From positions 10,920,688-10,984,687 of the forward strand of contig NC_064048.1 in assembly GCF_932526225.1 (NCBI RefSeq): a stretch of 64,000 bases of DNA, given 5' to 3'. Below are positions 48,001 to 62,067 of the stretch, one piece after another. The stretch comes from Nematostella vectensis. Its lineage: Eukaryota; Cnidaria; Anthozoa; Actiniaria; Edwardsiidae. A model generated the notes under the pieces. The model saw nothing but the letters and a program-made list of their open reading frames with translations, was not told where the DNA came from and searched no databases. The stretch's first letter is position 1; the number at the start of each line of letters is the position of its first letter. A program made the position numbers and the translations under genes.

Positions 48001-51000
48001 CTGACACTCTCGTAAGCGGACAGCTCTACTGACTGACACTCGTAAGCGGACAGCTCTACTGACTGACACTCGTAAGCGGACAGCTCTACTGACTGACACT
48101 CTCGTAAGCGGACAGCTCTACTGACTGACACTCGTAAGCGGACAGCTCTACTGACTGACACTCGTAAGCGGACAGCTCTACTAACTGACACTCGTAAGCG
48201 GACTGCTGTACTGACTGACACTCTCGTAAGCGGACAGCTCTACTGACTGGCACTCGTAAGCGGACAGCTCTACTGACTGACACTCGTAAGCGGACTGCTG
48301 TACTGACTGACACTCGTAAGCGGACAGCTCTACTGAGTGACACTCGTAAGCGGACAGCTCTACTGACTGACACTCGTAAGCGGACTGCTCTACTGACTGA
48401 CACTCGTAAGCGAACAGCTCTACTGACTGACACTCTCGAAAGCGGACAGCTCTACTGACTGACACTCGTAAGCGGACAGCTCTACTGACTGACACTCTTA
48501 AGCGGACAGCTCTACTGACTGACACTCTCGTAAGCGGACAGCTCTACTGACTGACACTCGTAAGCGGACAGCTCTACTGACTGACACTCTCGTAAGCGGA
48601 CAGCTCTACTGACTGACACTCGTAAGCGGACAGCTCTACTGACTGACACTTTCATAAGCGGACTGCTCTACTGACTGACACTCGTAAGTTGACAGCTCTA
48701 CTGACTGACACTCTCGTAAGCGGACAGCTCTACTGACTGACACTCTTAAGCGGACAGCTCTACTGACTGACACTCTCGTAAGCGGACAGCTCTACTGACT
48801 GACACTCGTAAGCGGACAGCTCTACTGACTGACACTCTCGTAAGCGGACAGCTCTACTGACTGACACTCGTAAGCGGACAGCTCTACTGACTGACACTTT
48901 CATAAGCGGACTGCTCTACTGACTGACACTCGTAAGTTGACAGCTCTACTGACTGACACTCTCGTAAGCGGACAGCTCTACTGACTGACACTCTCGTAAG
49001 CGGACAGCTCTACTGACTGACACTCTCGTAAGCGGACAGCTCTACTGACTGATACTCGTAGTGGACATCTCTACTGACTGACACTCTCGTAAGCGGACAG
49101 CTCTACTGACTTATACTCGTAGCGGAAATCTCTACTGACTGACACTCTCGTAAGCGGACAGCTCTGCTGACTGATACTCTCGTAAGCAAACAGCTCTGCT
49201 GACTGATACTCGTAAGCGGACAGCTCTACTGACTGACTCTCGTAAGCGGCCAGCTCTACTGACTGACACTCTCGTAAGCGGACAGCTCTACTGACTGACA
49301 CTCTCGTAAGCGGACAGCTCTACTGACTGACACTCGTAAGCGAACAGCTCTGCTGACTGACACTCGTAAGCGAACAGCTCTACTGACTGACACTCGTAAG
49401 CGGACAGCTCTACTGACTGACACTCGTAAGCGGACAGCTCTACTGACTGACACTCGTAAGCGGACAGCTCTACTGACTGACACTCGTAAGCGGACAGCTC
49501 TGCTGACCGACACTCGTAAGCGGACAGCTCTGCTGACTGACACTCGTAAGCGGACAGCTCTACTGACCGACACTCGTAAGCGGACAGCTCTACTGACTGA
49601 CACTCGTAAGCGAACAGCTCTGCTGACTGACACTCGTAAGCGAACAGCTCTACTGACTGACACTCGTAAGCGGACAGCTCTACTGACTGACACTCGTAAG
49701 CGGACAGCTCTACTGACTGACACTCGTAAGCGGACAGCTCTACTGACTGACACTCGTAAGCGGACAGCTCTACTGACCGACACTCGTAAGCGGACAGCTC
49801 AACTGACTGACACTCGTAAGCGGACAGCTCTACTGACTGACACTCGTAAGCGGACAGCTCTACTGACTGACACTCGTAAGCGGACAGCTCTACTGACTGA
49901 CACTCGTAAGCGGACTGCTCTACTGACTGACACTCTCGTAAGCGGACAGCTCTACTGACTGACACTCGTAAGCGGACAGCTCTACTGACTGACACTCGTA
50001 AGCGGACTGCTGTACTGACTGACACTCTCGTAAGCGGTCAGCTCTACTGAGTGATACTCTCGTAAGCGGACAGCTCTACTGACTGACACTCTCGTAAGCG
50101 GACAGCTCTACTGACTGACACTCGTAAGCGGACAGCACTACTGACTGACACTCGTAAGTGGACAGCTCTACTGACTGACACTCGTAAGCGGACAGCTCTA
50201 CTGACTGACACTCTCGTAAGCGGACAGCTCTACAGACTGACTCTCGTAAGCGGGCAGCTCTACTGAGTGACACTCTCGTAAGCGGACAGCTCTACTGACT
50301 GACACTCTCGTAAGCGGACAGCTCTACTGACTGACACTCGTAAGCGGACAGCTCTACTGACTGACTCTCGTAAGCGGCCAGCTCTACTGACTGACACTCT
50401 CGTAAGCGGACAGCTCTACTGACTGACACTCTCGTAAGCTGACAGCTCTACTGACTGACACTCGTAAGCGGACAGCACTACTGACTGACACTCGTAAGTG
50501 GACAGCTCTACTGACTGACACTCGTAAGCGGACAGCTCTACTGACTGACACTCGTAAGCGGACAGCTCTACTGACTGACACTCGTAAGCGGACTGCTCTA
50601 CTGACTGACACTCTCGTAAGCGGACAGCTCTACTGACTGACACTCGTAAGCGGACAGCTCTACTGACTGACACTCGTAAGCGGACGGCTGTACTGACTGA
50701 CACTCGTAAGCGGACAGCTCTGCTGACCGACACTCGTAAGCGGACAGCTCTGCTGACCGACACTCGTAAGCGGACAGCTCTACTGACTGACACTCTCGTA
50801 AGCGGACAGCTCTACTGACTGACACTCTCGTAAGCGAACAGCTCTACTGACTGACACTCGTAAGCGGACAGCTCTACTGACTGACGCTCGTAAGCGGACA
50901 GCTCTACTGAGTGACACTCGTAAGCGGACAGCTCTGCTGACTGACACTCGTAAGCGGACAGCTCTACTGACTGACACTCGTAAGCGGACAGCTCTACTGA

Positions 51001-51410
51001 CTGACTCTCGTAAGCGGACAGCTCTGCTGACTGACACTCGTAAGCGGACAGCTCTACAGACTGACGCTCGTAAGCGGACAGTCCAACTGACTGACACTCG
51101 TAAGCGGACAGCACTACTGACTGACACTCGTAAGTGGACAGCTCTACTGACTGACACTCGTAAGCGGACAGCTCTACTGACTGACACTCGTAAGCGGACA
51201 GCTCTACTGACTGACACTCGTTAGCGGACTGCTCTACTGTCTGACACTCTCGCAAGCGGACAGCTCTACTGACTGACACTCGTAAGCGGACAGCTCTACT
51301 GACTGACACTCGTAAGCGGACTGCTGTACTGACTGACACTCTCGTAAGCGGACAGCTCTACTGACTGACACTCTCGTAAGCGGTCAGCTCTACTGAGTGA
51401 CACTCTCGTA
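42011..51410. repeat. 9,400-bp higher-order block, copy A
   Basis: Every marker variant in this block reappears 9,400 bases to the right, for example 42116 with 51516, 43858 with 53258, 46555 with 55955 and 49288 with 58688. Inside it are two 1,466-bp units and two 2,516-bp units in tandem. Confidence 0.88.
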
Positions 51411-54400
51411 AGCGGACAGCTCTACTGACTGACACTCGTAAGCGGACTGCTGTACTGACTGACACTCTCGTAAGCGGTCAGCTCTACTGAGTGACACTCT
51501 CGTAAGCGGACAGCTCTAATGACTGACACTCTCGTAAGCGGACAGCTCTACTGACTGACACTCGTAAGCGGACAGCACTACTGACTGACACTCGTAAGTG
51601 GACAGCTCTACTGACTGACACTCGTAAGCGGACAGCTCTACTGACTGACACTCTCGTAAGCGGACAGCTCTACAGACTGACTCTCGTAAGCGGGCAGCTC
51701 TACTGAGTGACACTCTCGTAAGCGGACAGCTCTACTGACTGACACTCGTAAGCGGAGAGCTCTACTGACTGACTCTCGTAAGCGGCCAGCTCTACTGACT
51801 GACACTCTCGTAAGCGGACAGCTCTACTGACTGACACTCTCGTAAGCGGACAGCTCTACTGACTGACACTCGTAAGCGGACAGCACTACTGACTGACACT
51901 CGTAAGTGGACAGCTCTACTGACTGACACTCGTAAGCGGACAGCTCTACTGACTGACACTCGTAAGCGGACAGCTCTACTGACTGACACTCGTAAGCGGA
52001 CTGCTCTACTGACTGACACTCTCGTAAGCGGACAGCTCTACTGACTGACACTCGTAAGCGGACAGCTCTACTGACTGACACTCGTAAGCGGACTGCTGTA
52101 CTGACTGACACTCGTAAGCGGACAGCTCTGCTGACCGACACTCGTAAGCGGACAGCTCTGCTGACCGACACTCGTAAGCGGACAGCTCTACTGACTGACA
52201 CTCTCGTAAGCGGACAGCTCTACTGACTGACACTCTCGTAAGCGAACAGCTCTGCTGACTGACACTCGTAAGCGGACAGCTCTACTGACTGACGCTCGTA
52301 AGCGGACAGCTCTACTGAGTGACACTCGTAAGCGGACAGCTCTGCTGACTGACACTCGTAAGCGAACAGCTCTACTGACTGACACTCGTAAGCGGACAGC
52401 TCTACTGACTGACTCTCGTAAGCGGACAGCTCTGCTGACTGACACTCGTAAGCGGACAGCTCTACTGACTGACGCTCGTGAGCGGACAGCTCTACTGAGT
52501 GACACTCGTAAGCGGACAGCTCTACTGAGTGACACTCGTAAGCGGACAGCTCTGCTGACTGACACTCGTAAGCGGACAGCTCTACTGACTGACACTCGTA
52601 AGCGGACAGCTCTGCTGACTGACACTCTCGTAAGCGGACAGCTCTACTGACTGACGCTCGTAAGCGGACAGCTCTACTGACTGACACTCGTAAGCGGACT
52701 GCTGTACTGACTGACACACTCGTAAGCGGACAGCTCTACTGACTGACACTCGTAAGCGGACAGCTCTACTGACTGACACTCGTAAGCGGACAGCTCTACT
52801 GACTGACACTCGTAAGCGGACTGCTCTACTGACTGACACTCTCGTAAGCGGACAGCTCTACTGACTGACACTCGTAAGCGGACAGCTCTACTGACTGACA
52901 CTCGTAAGCGGACTGCTGTACTGACTGACACTCTCGTAAGCGGTCAGCTCTACTGAGTGAGACTCTCGTAAGCTTACAGCTCTGCTGACTGACACTCTCG
53001 TAAGCGGACAGCTCTACTGACTGACACTCGTAAGCGGACAGCACTACTGACTGACACTCGTAAGTGGACAGCTCTACTGACTGACACTCGTAAGCGGACA
53101 GCTCTACTGACTGACACTCTCGTAAGCGGACAGCTCTACAGACTGACTCTCGTAAGCGGGCAGCTCTACTGAGTGACACTCTCGTAAGCGGACAGCTCTA
53201 CTGACTGACACTCGTAAGCGGAGAGCTCTACTGACTGACTCTCGTAAGCGGCCAGCTCTACTGACTGACACTCTCGTAAGCGGACAGCTCTACTGACTGA
53301 CACTCTCGTAAGCGGACAGCTCTACTGACTGACACTCGTAAGCGGACAGCACTACTGACTGACACTCGTAAGTGGACAGCTCTACTGACTGACACTCGTA
53401 AGCGGACAGCTCTACTGACTGACACTCGTAAGCGGACAGCTCTACTGACTGACACTCGTAAGCGGACTGCTCTACTGACTGACACTCTCGTAAGCGGACA
53501 GCTCTACTGACTGACACTCGTAAGCGGACAGCTCTACTGACTGACACTCGTAAGCGGACTGCTGTACTGACTGACACTCGTAAGCGGACAGCTCTGCTGA
53601 CCGACACTCGTAAGCAGACAGCTCTGCTGACCGACACTCGTAAGCGGACAGCTCTACTGACTGACACTCTCGTAAGCGGACAGCTCTACTGACTGACACT
53701 CTCGTAAGCGAACAGCTCTGCTGACTGACACTCGTAAGCGGACAGCTCTACTGACTGACGCTCGTAAGCGGACAGCTCTACTGAGTGACACTCGTAAGCG
53801 GACAGCTCTGCTGACTGACACTCGTAAGCGAACAGCTCTACTGACTGACACTCGTAAGCGGACAGCTCTACTGACTGACTCTCGTAAGCGGACAGCTCTG
53901 CTGACTGACACTCGTAAGCGGACAGCTCTACAGACTGACGCTCGTGAGCGGACAGTCCAACTGACTGACACTCGTAAGCGGACAGCACTACTGACTGACA
54001 CTCGTAAGTGGACAGCTCTACTGACTGACACTCGTAAGCGGACAGCTCTACTGACTGACACTCGTAAGCGGACAGCTCTACTGACTGACACTCGTTAGCG
54101 GACTGCTCTACTGTCTGACACTCTCGTAAGCGGACAGCTCTACTGACTGACACTCGTAAGCGGACAGCTCTACTGACTGACACTCGTAAGCGGACTGCTG
54201 TACTGACTGACACTCTCGTAAGCGGACAGCTCTACTGACTGACACTCTCGTAAGCGGTCAGCTCTACTGAGTGACACTCTCGTAAGCGGACAGCTCTACT
54301 GACTGACACTCTCGTAAGCGGACAGCTCTACTGACTGACACTCGTATACGGACAGCACTACTGACTGACACTCGTAAGTGGACAGCTCTACTGACTGACA

Positions 54401-57400
54401 CTCGTAAGCGGAAAGCTCTACTGACTGACACTCTCGTAAGCTGACAGCTCTACTGACTGACGCTCGTAAGCGGCCGGCTCTACTGACTGACGCTCGTTAG
54501 CGGACAGCTCTACTGACTGACACTCTCGTAAGCGGACAGCTCTACTGAGTGACACTCTCGTAAGCGGACAGCTCTACTGAGTGACACTCTCGTAAGCGGA
54601 CAGCTCTACTGACTGACACTCGCAAGCGGACAGCTCTACTGACTGACTCTCGTAAGCGGCCAGCTCTACTGACTGACACTCTCGTAAGCGGACAGCTCTA
54701 CTGACTGACACTCGTAAGCGGACAGCTCTACTGACTGACACTCGTAAGCGGACAGCACTACTGACTGACACTCGTAAGTGGACAGCTCTACTGACTGACA
54801 CTCGTAAGCGGACAGCTCTACTGACTGACACTCGTAAGCGGACAGCTCTACTGACTGACACTCGTAAGCGGACTGCTCTACTGACTGACACTCTCGTAAG
54901 CGGACAGCTCTACTGACTGACACTCGTAAGCGGACAGCTCTACTGACTGACACTCGTAAGCGGACAGCTCTACTGACTGACACTCTCGTAAGCGGACAGC
55001 TCTACTGACTGACACTCGTAAGCGGACAGCTCTACTGACTGACACTCGTAAGCGGACAGCTCTACTAACTGACACTCGTAAGCGGACTGCTGTACTGACT
55101 GACACTCTCGTAAGCGGACAGCTCTACTGACTGGCACTCGTAAGCGGACAGCTCTACTGACTGACACTCGTAAGCGGACTGCTGTACTGACTGACACTCG
55201 TAAGCGGACAGCTCTACTGAGTGACACTCGTAAGCGGACAGCTCTACTGACTGACACTCGTAAGCGGACTGCTCTACTGACTGACACTCGTAAGCGAACA
55301 GCTCTACTGACTGACACTCTCGAAAGCGGACAGCTCTACTGACTGACACTCGTAAGCGGACAGCTCTACTGACTGACACTCTTAAGCGGACAGCTCTACT
55401 GACTGACACTCTCGTAAGCGGACAGCTCTACTGACTGACACTCGTAAGCGGACAGCTCTACTGACTGACACTCTCGTAAGCGGACAGCTCTACTGACTGA
55501 CACTCGTAAGCGGACAGCTCTACTGACTGACACTTTCATAAGCGGACTGCTCTACTGACTGACACTCGTAAGTTGACAGCTCTACTGACTGACACTCTCG
55601 TAAGCGGACAGCTCTACTGACTGACACTCTTAAGCTGACAGCTCTACTGACTGACAATCTCGTAAGCGGACAGCTCTACTGACTGACACTCGTAAGCGGA
55701 CAGCTCTACTGACTGACACTCTCGTAAGCGGACAGCTCTACTGACTGACACTCGTAAGCGGACAGCTCTACTGACTGACACTTTCATAAGCGGACTGCTC
55801 TACTGACTGACACTCGTAAGTTGACAGCTCTACTGACTGACACTCTCGTAAGCGGACAGCTCTACTGACTGACACTCTCGTAAGCGGACAGCTCTACTGA
55901 CTGACACTCTCGTAAGCGGACAGCTCTACTGACTGATACTCGTAGTGGACATCTCTACTGACTGACACTCTCGTAAGCGGACAGCTCTACTGACTTATAC
56001 TCGTAGCGGAAATCTCTACTGACTGACACTCTCGTAAGCGGACAGCTCTGCTGACTGATACTCTCGTAAGCAAACAGCTCTGCTGACTGATACTCGTAAG
56101 CGGACAGCTCTACTGACTGACTCTCGTAAGCGGCCAGCTCTACTGACTGACACTCTCGTAAGCGGACAGCTCTACTGACTGACACTCTCGTAAGCGGACA
56201 GCTCTACTGACTGACACTCGTAAGCGAACAGCTCTGCTGACTGACACTCGTAAGCGAACAGCTCTACTGACTGACACTCGTAAGCGGACAGCTCTACTGA
56301 CTGACACTCGTAAGCGGACAGCTCTACTGACTGACACTCGTAAGCGGACAGCTCTACTGACTGACACTCGTAAGCGGACAGCTCTGCTGACCGACACTCG
56401 TAAGCGGACAGCTCTGCTGACTGACACTCGTAAGCGGACAGCTCTACAGACTGACGCTCGTGAGCGGACAGTCCAACTGACTGACACTCGTAAGCGGACA
56501 GCACTACTGACTGACACTCGTAAGTGGACAGCTCTACTGACTGACACTCGTAAGCGGACAGCTCTACTGACTGACACTCGTAAGCGGACAGCTCTACTGA
56601 CTGACACTCGTTAGCGGACTGCTCTACTGTCTGACACTCTCGTAAGCGGACAGCTCTACTGACTGACACTCGTAAGCGGACAGCTCTACTGACTGACACT
56701 CGTAAGCGGACTGCTGTACTGACTGACACTCTCGTAAGCGGACAGCTCTACTGACTGACACTCTCGTAAGCGGTCAGCTCTACTGAGTGACACTCTCGTA
56801 AGCGGACAGCTCTACTGACTGACACTCTCGTAAGCGGACAGCTCTACTGACTGACACTCGTATACGGACAGCACTACTGACTGACACTCGTAAGTGGACA
56901 GCTCTACTGACTGACACTCGTAAGCGGAAAGCTCTACTGACTGACACTCTCGTAAGCTGACAGCTCTACTGACTGACGCTCGTAAGCGGCCGGCTCTACT
57001 GACTGACGCTCGTTAGCGGACAGCTCTACTGACTGACACTCTCGTAAGCGGACAGCTCTACTGAGTGACACTCTCGTAAGCGGACAGCTCTACTGAGTGA
57101 CACTCTCGTAAGCGGACAGCTCTACTGACTGACACTCGCAAGCGGACAGCTCTACTGACTGACTCTCGTAAGCGGCCAGCTCTACTGACTGACACTCTCG
57201 TAAGCGGACAGCTCTACTGACTGACACTCGTAAGCGGACAGCTCTACTGACTGACACTCGTAAGCGGACAGCACTACTGACTGACACTCGTAAGTGGACA
57301 GCTCTACTGACTGACACTCGTAAGCGGACAGCTCTACTGACTGACACTCGTAAGCGGACAGCTCTACTGACTGACACTCGTAAGCGGACTGCTCTACTGA

Positions 57401-60400
57401 CTGACACTCTCGTAAGCGGACAGCTCTACTGACTGACACTCGTAAGCGGACAGCTCTACTGACTGACACTCGTAAGCGGACAGCTCTACTGACTGACACT
57501 CTCGTAAGCGGACAGCTCTACTGACTGACACTCGTAAGCGGACAGCTCTACTGACTGACACTCGTAAGCGGACAGCTCTACTAACTGACACTCGTAAGCG
57601 GACTGCTGTACTGACTGACACTCTCGTAAGCGGACAGCTCTACTGACTGGCACTCGTAAGCGGACAGCTCTACTGACTGACACTCGTAAGCGGACTGCTG
57701 TACTGACTGACACTCGTAAGCGGACAGCTCTACTGAGTGACACTCGTAAGCGGACAGCTCTACTGACTGACACTCGTAAGCGGACTGCTCTACTGACTGA
57801 CACTCGTAAGCGAACAGCTCTACTGACTGACACTCTCGAAAGCGGACAGCTCTACTGACTGACACTCGTAAGCGGACAGCTCTACTGACTGACACTCTTA
57901 AGCGGACAGCTCTACTGACTGACACTCTCGTAAGCGGACAGCTCTACTGACTGACACTCGTAAGCGGACAGCTCTACTGACTGACACTCTCGTAAGCGGA
58001 CAGCTCTACTGACTGACACTCGTAAGCGGACAGCTCTACTGACTGACACTTTCATAAGCGGACTGCTCTACTGACTGACACTCGTAAGTTGACAGCTCTA
58101 CTGACTGACACTCTCGTAAGCGGACAGCTCTACTGACTGACACTCTTAAGCGGACAGCTCTACTGACTGACACTCTCGTAAGCGGACAGCTCTACTGACT
58201 GACACTCGTAAGCGGACAGCTCTACTGACTGACACTCTCGTAAGCGGACAGCTCTACTGACTGACACTCGTAAGCGGACAGCTCTACTGACTGACACTTT
58301 CATAAGCGGACTGCTCTACTGACTGACACTCGTAAGTTGACAGCTCTACTGACTGACACTCTCGTAAGCGGACAGCTCTACTGACTGACACTCTCGTAAG
58401 CGGACAGCTCTACTGACTGACACTCTCGTAAGCGGACAGCTCTACTGACTGATACTCGTAGTGGACATCTCTACTGACTGACACTCTCGTAAGCGGACAG
58501 CTCTACTGACTTATACTCGTAGCGGAAATCTCTACTGACTGACACTCTCGTAAGCGGACAGCTCTGCTGACTGATACTCTCGTAAGCAAACAGCTCTGCT
58601 GACTGATACTCGTAAGCGGACAGCTCTACTGACTGACTCTCGTAAGCGGCCAGCTCTACTGACTGACACTCTCGTAAGCGGACAGCTCTACTGACTGACA
58701 CTCTCGTAAGCGGACAGCTCTACTGACTGACACTCGTAAGCGAACAGCTCTGCTGACTGACACTCGTAAGCGAACAGCTCTACTGACTGACACTCGTAAG
58801 CGGACAGCTCTACTGACTGACACTCGTAAGCGGACAGCTCTACTGACTGACACTCGTAAGCGGACAGCTCTACTGACTGACACTCGTAAGCGGACAGCTC
58901 TGCTGACCGACACTCGTAAGCGGACAGCTCTGCTGACTGACACTCGTAAGCGGACAGCTCTACTGACCGACACTCGTAAGCGGACAGCTCTACTGACTGA
59001 CACTCGTAAGCGAACAGCTCTGCTGACTGACACTCGTAAGCGAACAGCTCTACTGACTGACACTCGTAAGCGGACAGCTCTACTGACTGACACTCGTAAG
59101 CGGACAGCTCTACTGACTGACACTCGTAAGCGGACAGCTCTACTGACTGACACTCGTAAGCGGACAGCTCTACTGACCGACACTCGTAAGCGGACAGCTC
59201 AACTGACTGACACTCGTAAGCGGACAGCTCTACTGACTGACACTCGTAAGCGGACAGCTCTACTGACTGACACTCGTAAGCGGACAGCTCTACTGACTGA
59301 CACTCGTAAGCGGACTGCTCTACTGACTGACACTCTCGTAAGCGGACAGCTCTACTGACTGACACTCGTAAGCGGACAGCTCTACTGACTGACACTCGTA
59401 AGCGGACTGCTGTACTGACTGACACTCTCGTAAGCGGTCAGCTCTACTGAGTGATACTCTCGTAAGCGGACAGCTCTACTGACTGACACTCTCGTAAGCG
59501 GACAGCTCTACTGACTGACACTCGTAAGCGGACAGCACTACTGACTGACACTCGTAAGTGGACAGCTCTACTGACTGACACTCGTAAGCGGACAGCTCTA
59601 CTGATTGACACTCTCGTAAGCGGACAGCTCTACAGACTGACTCTCGTAAGCGGGCAGCTCTACTGAGTGACACTCTCGTAAGCGGACAGCTCTACTGACT
59701 GACACTCTCGTAAGCGGACAGCTCTACTGACTGACACTCGTAAGCGGACAGCTCTACTGACTGACTCTCGTAAGCGGCCAGCTCTACTGACTGACACTCT
59801 CGTAAGCGGACAGCTCTACTGACTGACACTCTCGTAAGCTGACAGCTCTACTGACTGACACTCGTAAGCGGACAGCACTACTGACTGACACTCGTAAGTG
59901 GACAGCTCTACTGACTGACACTCGTAAGCGGACAGCTCTACTGACTGACACTCGTAAGCGGACAGCTCTACTGACTGACACTCGTAAGCGGACTGCTCTA
60001 CTGACTGACACTCTCGTAAGCGGACAGCTCTACTGACTGACACTCGTAAGCGGACAGCTCTACTGACTGACACTCGTAAGCGGACGGCTGTACTGACTGA
60101 CACTCGTAAGCGGACAGCTCTGCTGACCGACACTCGTAAGCGGACAGCTCTGCTGACCGACACTCGTAAGCGGACAGCTCTACTGACTGACACTCTCGTA
60201 AGCGGACAGCTCTACTGACTGACACTCTCGTAAGCGAACAGCTCTACTGACTGACACTCGTAAGCGGACAGCTCTACTGACTGACGCTCGTAAGCGGACA
60301 GCTCTACTGAGTGACACTCGTAAGCGGACAGCTCTGCTGACTGACACTCGTAAGCGGACAGCTCTACTGACTGACACTCGTAAGCGGACAGCTCTACTGA

Positions 60401-60830
60401 CTGACTCTCGTAAGCGGACAGCTCTGCTGACTGACACTCGTAAGCGGACAGCTCTACAGACTGACGCTCGTAAGCGGACAGTCCAACTGACTGACACTCG
60501 TAAGCGGACAGCACTACTGACTGACACTCGTAAGTGGACAGCTCTACTGACTGACACTCGTAAGCGGACAGCTCTACTGACTGACACTCGTAAGCGGACA
60601 GCTCTACTGACTGACACTCGTTAGCGGACTGCTCTACTGTCTGACACTCTCGCAAGCGGACAGCTCTACTGACTGACACTCGTAAGCGGACAGCTCTACT
60701 GACTGACACTCGTAAGCGGACTGCTGTACTGACTGACACTCTCGTAAGCGGACAGCTCTACTGACTGACACTCTCGTAAGCGGTCAGCTCTACTGAGTGA
60801 CACTCTCGTAAGCGGACAGCTCTACTGACT
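51411..60830. repeat. 9,400-bp higher-order block, copy B
   Basis: Nearly identical to copy A. Two substitutions were found by eye: A44947 against T54347, and C50205 against T59605. The match to copy A fades after about 60,830, where the array continues as ordinary monomers. Confidence 0.88.
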
Positions 60831-62067
60831 GACACTCTCGTAAGCGGACAGCTCTACTGACTGACACTCGTATACGGACAGCACTACTGACTGACACTCG
60901 TAAGTGGACAGCTCTACTGACTGACACTCGTAAGCGGAAAGCTCTACTGACTGACACTCTCGTAAGCTGACAGCTCTACTGACTGACGCTCGTAAGCGGA
61001 CAGCTCTACTGACTGACGCTCGTTAGCGGACAGCTCTACTGACTGACACTCTCGTAAGCGGACAGCTCTACTGAGTGACACTCTCGTAAGCGGACAGCTC
61101 TACTGAGTGACACTCTCGTAAGCGGACAGCTCTACTGACTGACACTCGTAAGCGGACAGCTCTACTGACTGACTCTCGTAAGCGGCCAGCTCTACTGAGT
61201 GAAACTCTCGTAAGCGGACAGCTCTATTCACTGACACTCGTAAGCGAACAGCTCTACTGACTGACACTCTCGTAAGCAGACAGCTCTACTGACTGACACT
61301 CTCGTAAGCGAACAGCTCTACTGACTGACACTCGTAAGTGGACAGCTCTACTGACTGACACTCGTAAGCGGACAGCTCTGCTGACTGACACTCGTAAGCG
61401 AACAGCTCTACTGACTGACACTCGTAAGCGAACAGCTCTACTGACTGACACTCGTAAGCTGACAGCTCTACTGACTGACACTAGTAAGCGGACAGCTCTA
61501 CTGACTGACACTCGTAAGCGGACAGCTCTACTGACTGACACTCGTAAGCGGACAGCTCTACTGACTGACACTCTCGTAAGCGAACAGCTCTACTGACTGA
61601 CACTCTCGTAAGCGGACAGCTCTACTGACTGACACTCTCGTAAGCGAACAGCTCTACTGACTGACACTCGTAAGCGAACAGCTCTACTGACTGACACTCG
61701 TAAGCGGACAGCTCTACTGACTGACACTCGTAAGCGGACAGCTCTACTGACTGACACTCGTAAGCGGACAGCTCTACTGACTGACACTCGTAAGCGGACA
61801 GCTCTACTGACTGACACTCGTAAGCGGACAGCTCTACTGACTGACACTCGTAAGAGGACAGCTCTACTGACTGACACTCGTAAGCGGACAGCTCTACTGA
61901 CTGACACTCTCGTAAGCGGACAGCTCTACTGACTGACGCTCGTAAGCGGACAGCTCTACTGACTGACACTCTCGTAAGCGGACAGCTCTACTGACTGACA
62001 CTCGTAAGCGGACAGCTCTACTGACTGACACTCTCGTAAGCGGACAGCTCTAATGACTGACACTCTC

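Larger units (their letters stand above)
40661..62067. repeat. 21.4-kb satellite of 30-bp monomers with nested higher-order repeats
   Basis: The consensus monomer is 30 bp, beginning CTGACACTCGTAAGCGGACA and ending GCTCTACTGA, repeated about 700 times. A 32-bp variant with an extra CT (CACTCTCG) recurs and shifts the frame. Point variants (GGACTGCTGTACTG, GCACTACTGA, AAGTGGACAG, CTGCTGACCG) act as markers and show higher-order order: blocks repeat at 1,466 bp (42,392 and 43,858), 2,516 bp (45,174 and 47,690) and 9,400 bp (see separate entries). Minus-strand frames (SVSRAVRLRV or CQSVELSAYE repeats) stay open because the monomer has no stop in them; they restart and overlap in different frames throughout, so I do not call them genes. 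The array begins about 440 bases after the NLR stop codon. Confidence 0.98.

Noticed and set aside
40527-61969. Dozens of minus-strand open frames of 65-245 codons in the satellite (SVSRAVRLRV and CQSVELSAYE repeats).
   Set aside because: They exist because the 30-bp monomer has no stop in those frames. They overlap each other in different frames, shift at each 32-bp variant and have no splice or start context.
40661-62067. CRISPR-like appearance of short direct repeats.
   Set aside because: There are no unique spacers; the units are contiguous 30-bp tandem copies in a eukaryotic genome.
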